Positions 61,914 through 64,000 of a DNA stretch of 64,000 bases are shown in pieces. The notes below the pieces were generated by a model. It was not told where the DNA came from. It searched no databases and was given only the letters and a program-made list of their open reading frames with translations. The translations under genes were made by a program, and so were the position numbers. The DNA lies in contig NC_064769.1 in assembly GCF_011397635.1 (NCBI RefSeq), positions 19,671,207 through 19,735,206 on the forward strand, read 5' to 3'. The stretch's first letter is position 1. Each line of letters opens with the position of its first letter. The stretch is from Epinephelus fuscoguttatus (taxonomy: Eukaryota > Chordata > Actinopteri > Perciformes > Serranidae).

Positions 61914-63070
61914 AGGAATGGGAATTGACAACTGGTACAGTTGAGAAGTAGTTCCAAACTGTCTGATCTTTTCATCAATGCTGATGTTGTATCAAAGCTT
62001 CCCTGCCTCAAATAGTGTTTCCCCCGTTACTGCGTAGTGGTTAGGGTTAGGACTAAGGGTTTTTGGTCAGGTTAAGGTGGAGGGGAGACACATATTGACA
62101 TGGAAACACTCTTCCAAACAACATGATTTGTTTTCTGATAGCTGCATGTAGCAAAACAACAACGTCAAACTCATTGTTTTTTATGTTTTTGGGAATCACC
62201 AGAGGATCCATGATACAATATTATCACAAAACCTAAGTCACAACATGATATCATTCCAATTTCTAATATGTCGTTATATGCTGAGTATTGTGATATATTA
62301 CTTTTTCCAACTGTAACTGATGTCCCCAAAGGAAAACTTTGCCAACATCTGTTTAATAAAGTTTCAGTCTGTTCATCTCACTTCAGCCACTTTGTTTTTG
62401 TGCAGTGAAAAGGCAGTTGATCGTATAATTCCAGTAGGCTACATTAGTTTAATTTGTATCTGTAATATTAATAATTCATATAAATAAAAAAAAAATCGAT
62501 ACTTGGCACTGTGGGACGACACGAGATTGCCACAAAAAATATCACAATACTATCACCCCTACGCTGCTGGAAACTTTCAACGAGAATGTGTCATGGCGGA
62601 GAGGAAGAAACAGTCCAAAGCGTGGCTTCATTTTGCAAAGGATGACTACAGTGCTGCTTGTAAGGTCTGTAAAATGATCATTTCAAGTACAGATGGAAAC
62701 ACCAACAATATGCTCAGACATCGATCTATGCAACATAGATTAAAGTCCAGGAATGCCACGATGTTGACACTCACACACACTGGTGTCACTTCTTCCCATG
62801 TAATCAGCACGTCCATCACATAGGGTAAACATGTTATGATAACATTAGCGCCATGCAGATGTTGCACATCTGAGTCACATGCATGTATTTTCTCTACTGT
62901 TTCATCACTATGTTGAGACAATAAAGCAGTTGTGTTGACGCTGAACAGACCATACAGAAAACTGTTCAGGAATCAACAAGGAAATCAACAAAGAATCGTA
63001 CTGATAATCAGAATCTATAATGGCACTGGTATCACTTAATTTGTTTTTACCAATTCCCATCCCTACCCTT
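61914..63070. mobile_element. hAT-like transposon remnant with BED-finger fragment
   Basis: Short inverted ends (ggaatgggaattg on the left, caattcccatccct on the right) enclose a BED zinc-finger reading frame at 62593. The left half includes sequence related to the short element at 26785-27135, so it may itself be composite. No catalytic domain remains. Confidence 0.6.
62593..62823 (+). pseudogene. BED zinc-finger fragment of a hAT transposase
   Basis: The frame codes MAERKKQSKAWLHFAKDDYS, CKVCKMIISSTDGNTNNMLR and HRSMQHRLK. The Trp-Phe pair, C-x2-C and H-x5-H fit a BED finger, known at the N-terminus of hAT transposases and ZBED proteins. The frame then runs out into unrelated residues and stops. 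The RNase H-like and dimerisation domains are absent, so it is a fragment rather than a ZBED gene. Confidence 0.75.
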
Positions 63071-63651
63071 AACTCTAGAAATGTTATGACATTTAGATAT
63101 AAATATACCTGAGCAGCCAGAGCTGAGAAGCCGGCTTTTTAGCTTGCAGCAGCTGCTTGGGGAAACCCTCTGACTCGGCACACGAATCACAGTATTTCAC
63201 TGTGAAACAGTACACCTGTAATTCAAAACAGTGCTTTAGCTAAAATATTTGGAAGTAAATGTACTTAGTTACTTTGCAACTCTAGCAATAAGAGAGGTTT
63301 TTTATTTGCAAAATGAGGACATCCACCTTGCAGAGTCCTCACTGGTGCATGTGGTCAGCTTTAAATAAGAAGCATCCAATCAGCTTCAGTGTGGCTGCAA
63401 CAACAAGTGATTAGCCTGTTCTTCATTATGTGTACACAGTTCTAATGATGATGGTGATGATGATGATGGTTGTAGCGGCAGTCCTGCCTGCACCTCACCT
63501 CTCACCGTGACTGTCACCACAAACCTGCCGCCACCAGAGCACCAATGACATCATCGCCATCATCCTCATCGTTATCCGTCCTGAGCTCGAGCTGCCAGAC
63601 AGCATCATCACCTTTTCCTCCCTGTGTGTTGCTGCAGCCTGCCTCTGCTAC

Positions 63652-63692
<41 letters not shown>

Positions 63693-64000
63693 AGGAAGAG
63701 GAAGGAGACTCCTGACACAGCTCGGACCTGAGAGGTGAATCTCTCTGCACACCGAGACGTCTCCCAAACATCCCCGCACTCCCTCACTCTCTGACCGCAG
63801 CCTCTATCTCATTAGACTGGATTAAAAGCCTGACGATGAATGGACATCGCTCCAGCGGCTTTAGTCCACTGAACTATCACACTGGGGTCAAAGCGGGCTC
63901 ATTAAAAAGCCTGCACACTGTACCTACTGTTTATCAGGGCGACAGGAAAAGCATTCCCAGGCTGGTGAGCTCGCCGGGAAAATAAAAATCAGGCTGACCG
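63071..64000. other. Right edge, no gene seen
   Basis: It holds a (GATGAT)n-like run at about 63446-63469 and a (CA)n tract at 63653-63690. From about 63480 the sequence is less AT-rich, which could be the approach to a promoter, possibly that of rnf34 or the next gene. No start codon or exon could be assigned. Confidence 0.4.

Overview
This 64 kb window is vertebrate nuclear DNA, almost certainly from a ray-finned (teleost) fish. Genes are split by GT-AG introns, the proteins match vertebrate families along their whole length, and the introns carry repeats typical of teleosts: TTAA-flanked foldback elements, a Tc1 element, an L2-like LINE tail, a hAT remnant and long CA/TA tracts. Three real genes are present. 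Gene names and human comparisons rest on family recall, not on a database search.

Layout. (1) 42-821, minus strand: orai1, the CRAC channel pore subunit, complete in two coding exons split by a 111 bp intron. (2) 1642-30588, plus strand: kdm2b (FBXL10), 21 coding exons giving about 1392 residues with JmjC, CXXC, PHD, F-box and leucine-rich repeats. An alternative first exon at 14496-14549, behind its own promoter-like block, would make a short form of about 881 residues without the demethylase domain. (3) About 38.3-53.4 kb, minus strand: rnf34, an E3 ligase with a FYVE-like finger and a C-terminal RING, six coding exons including one of 24 nt. Its first coding exon was not found and probably lies beyond the window. 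orai1 and kdm2b are head to head with 820 bp between start codons; kdm2b and rnf34 are tail to tail. This is the order I know from human chromosome 12q24.31.

The genes do not form one pathway. ORAI1 carries store-operated calcium current. KDM2B binds unmethylated CpG islands and recruits the variant PRC1.1 Polycomb complex, and its long form is a histone demethylase. RNF34 ubiquitinates target proteins.

The introns, the 7.7 kb between kdm2b and rnf34, and the last 10 kb hold most of the unusual structure. There are three foldback families with several copies each, one copy of which is interrupted by a Tc1 element; a three-tier nested palindrome at 39.8-40.8 kb; and further single foldbacks. 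The most interesting coding feature is a 42-bp tandem repeat in kdm2b exon 17, six full units and a seventh partial one, which multiplies a SUMO-acceptor-like Lys-X-Glu motif. Splice boundaries were assigned by hand from GT/AG sites, reading phase and protein similarity; the phases agree across every exon given.
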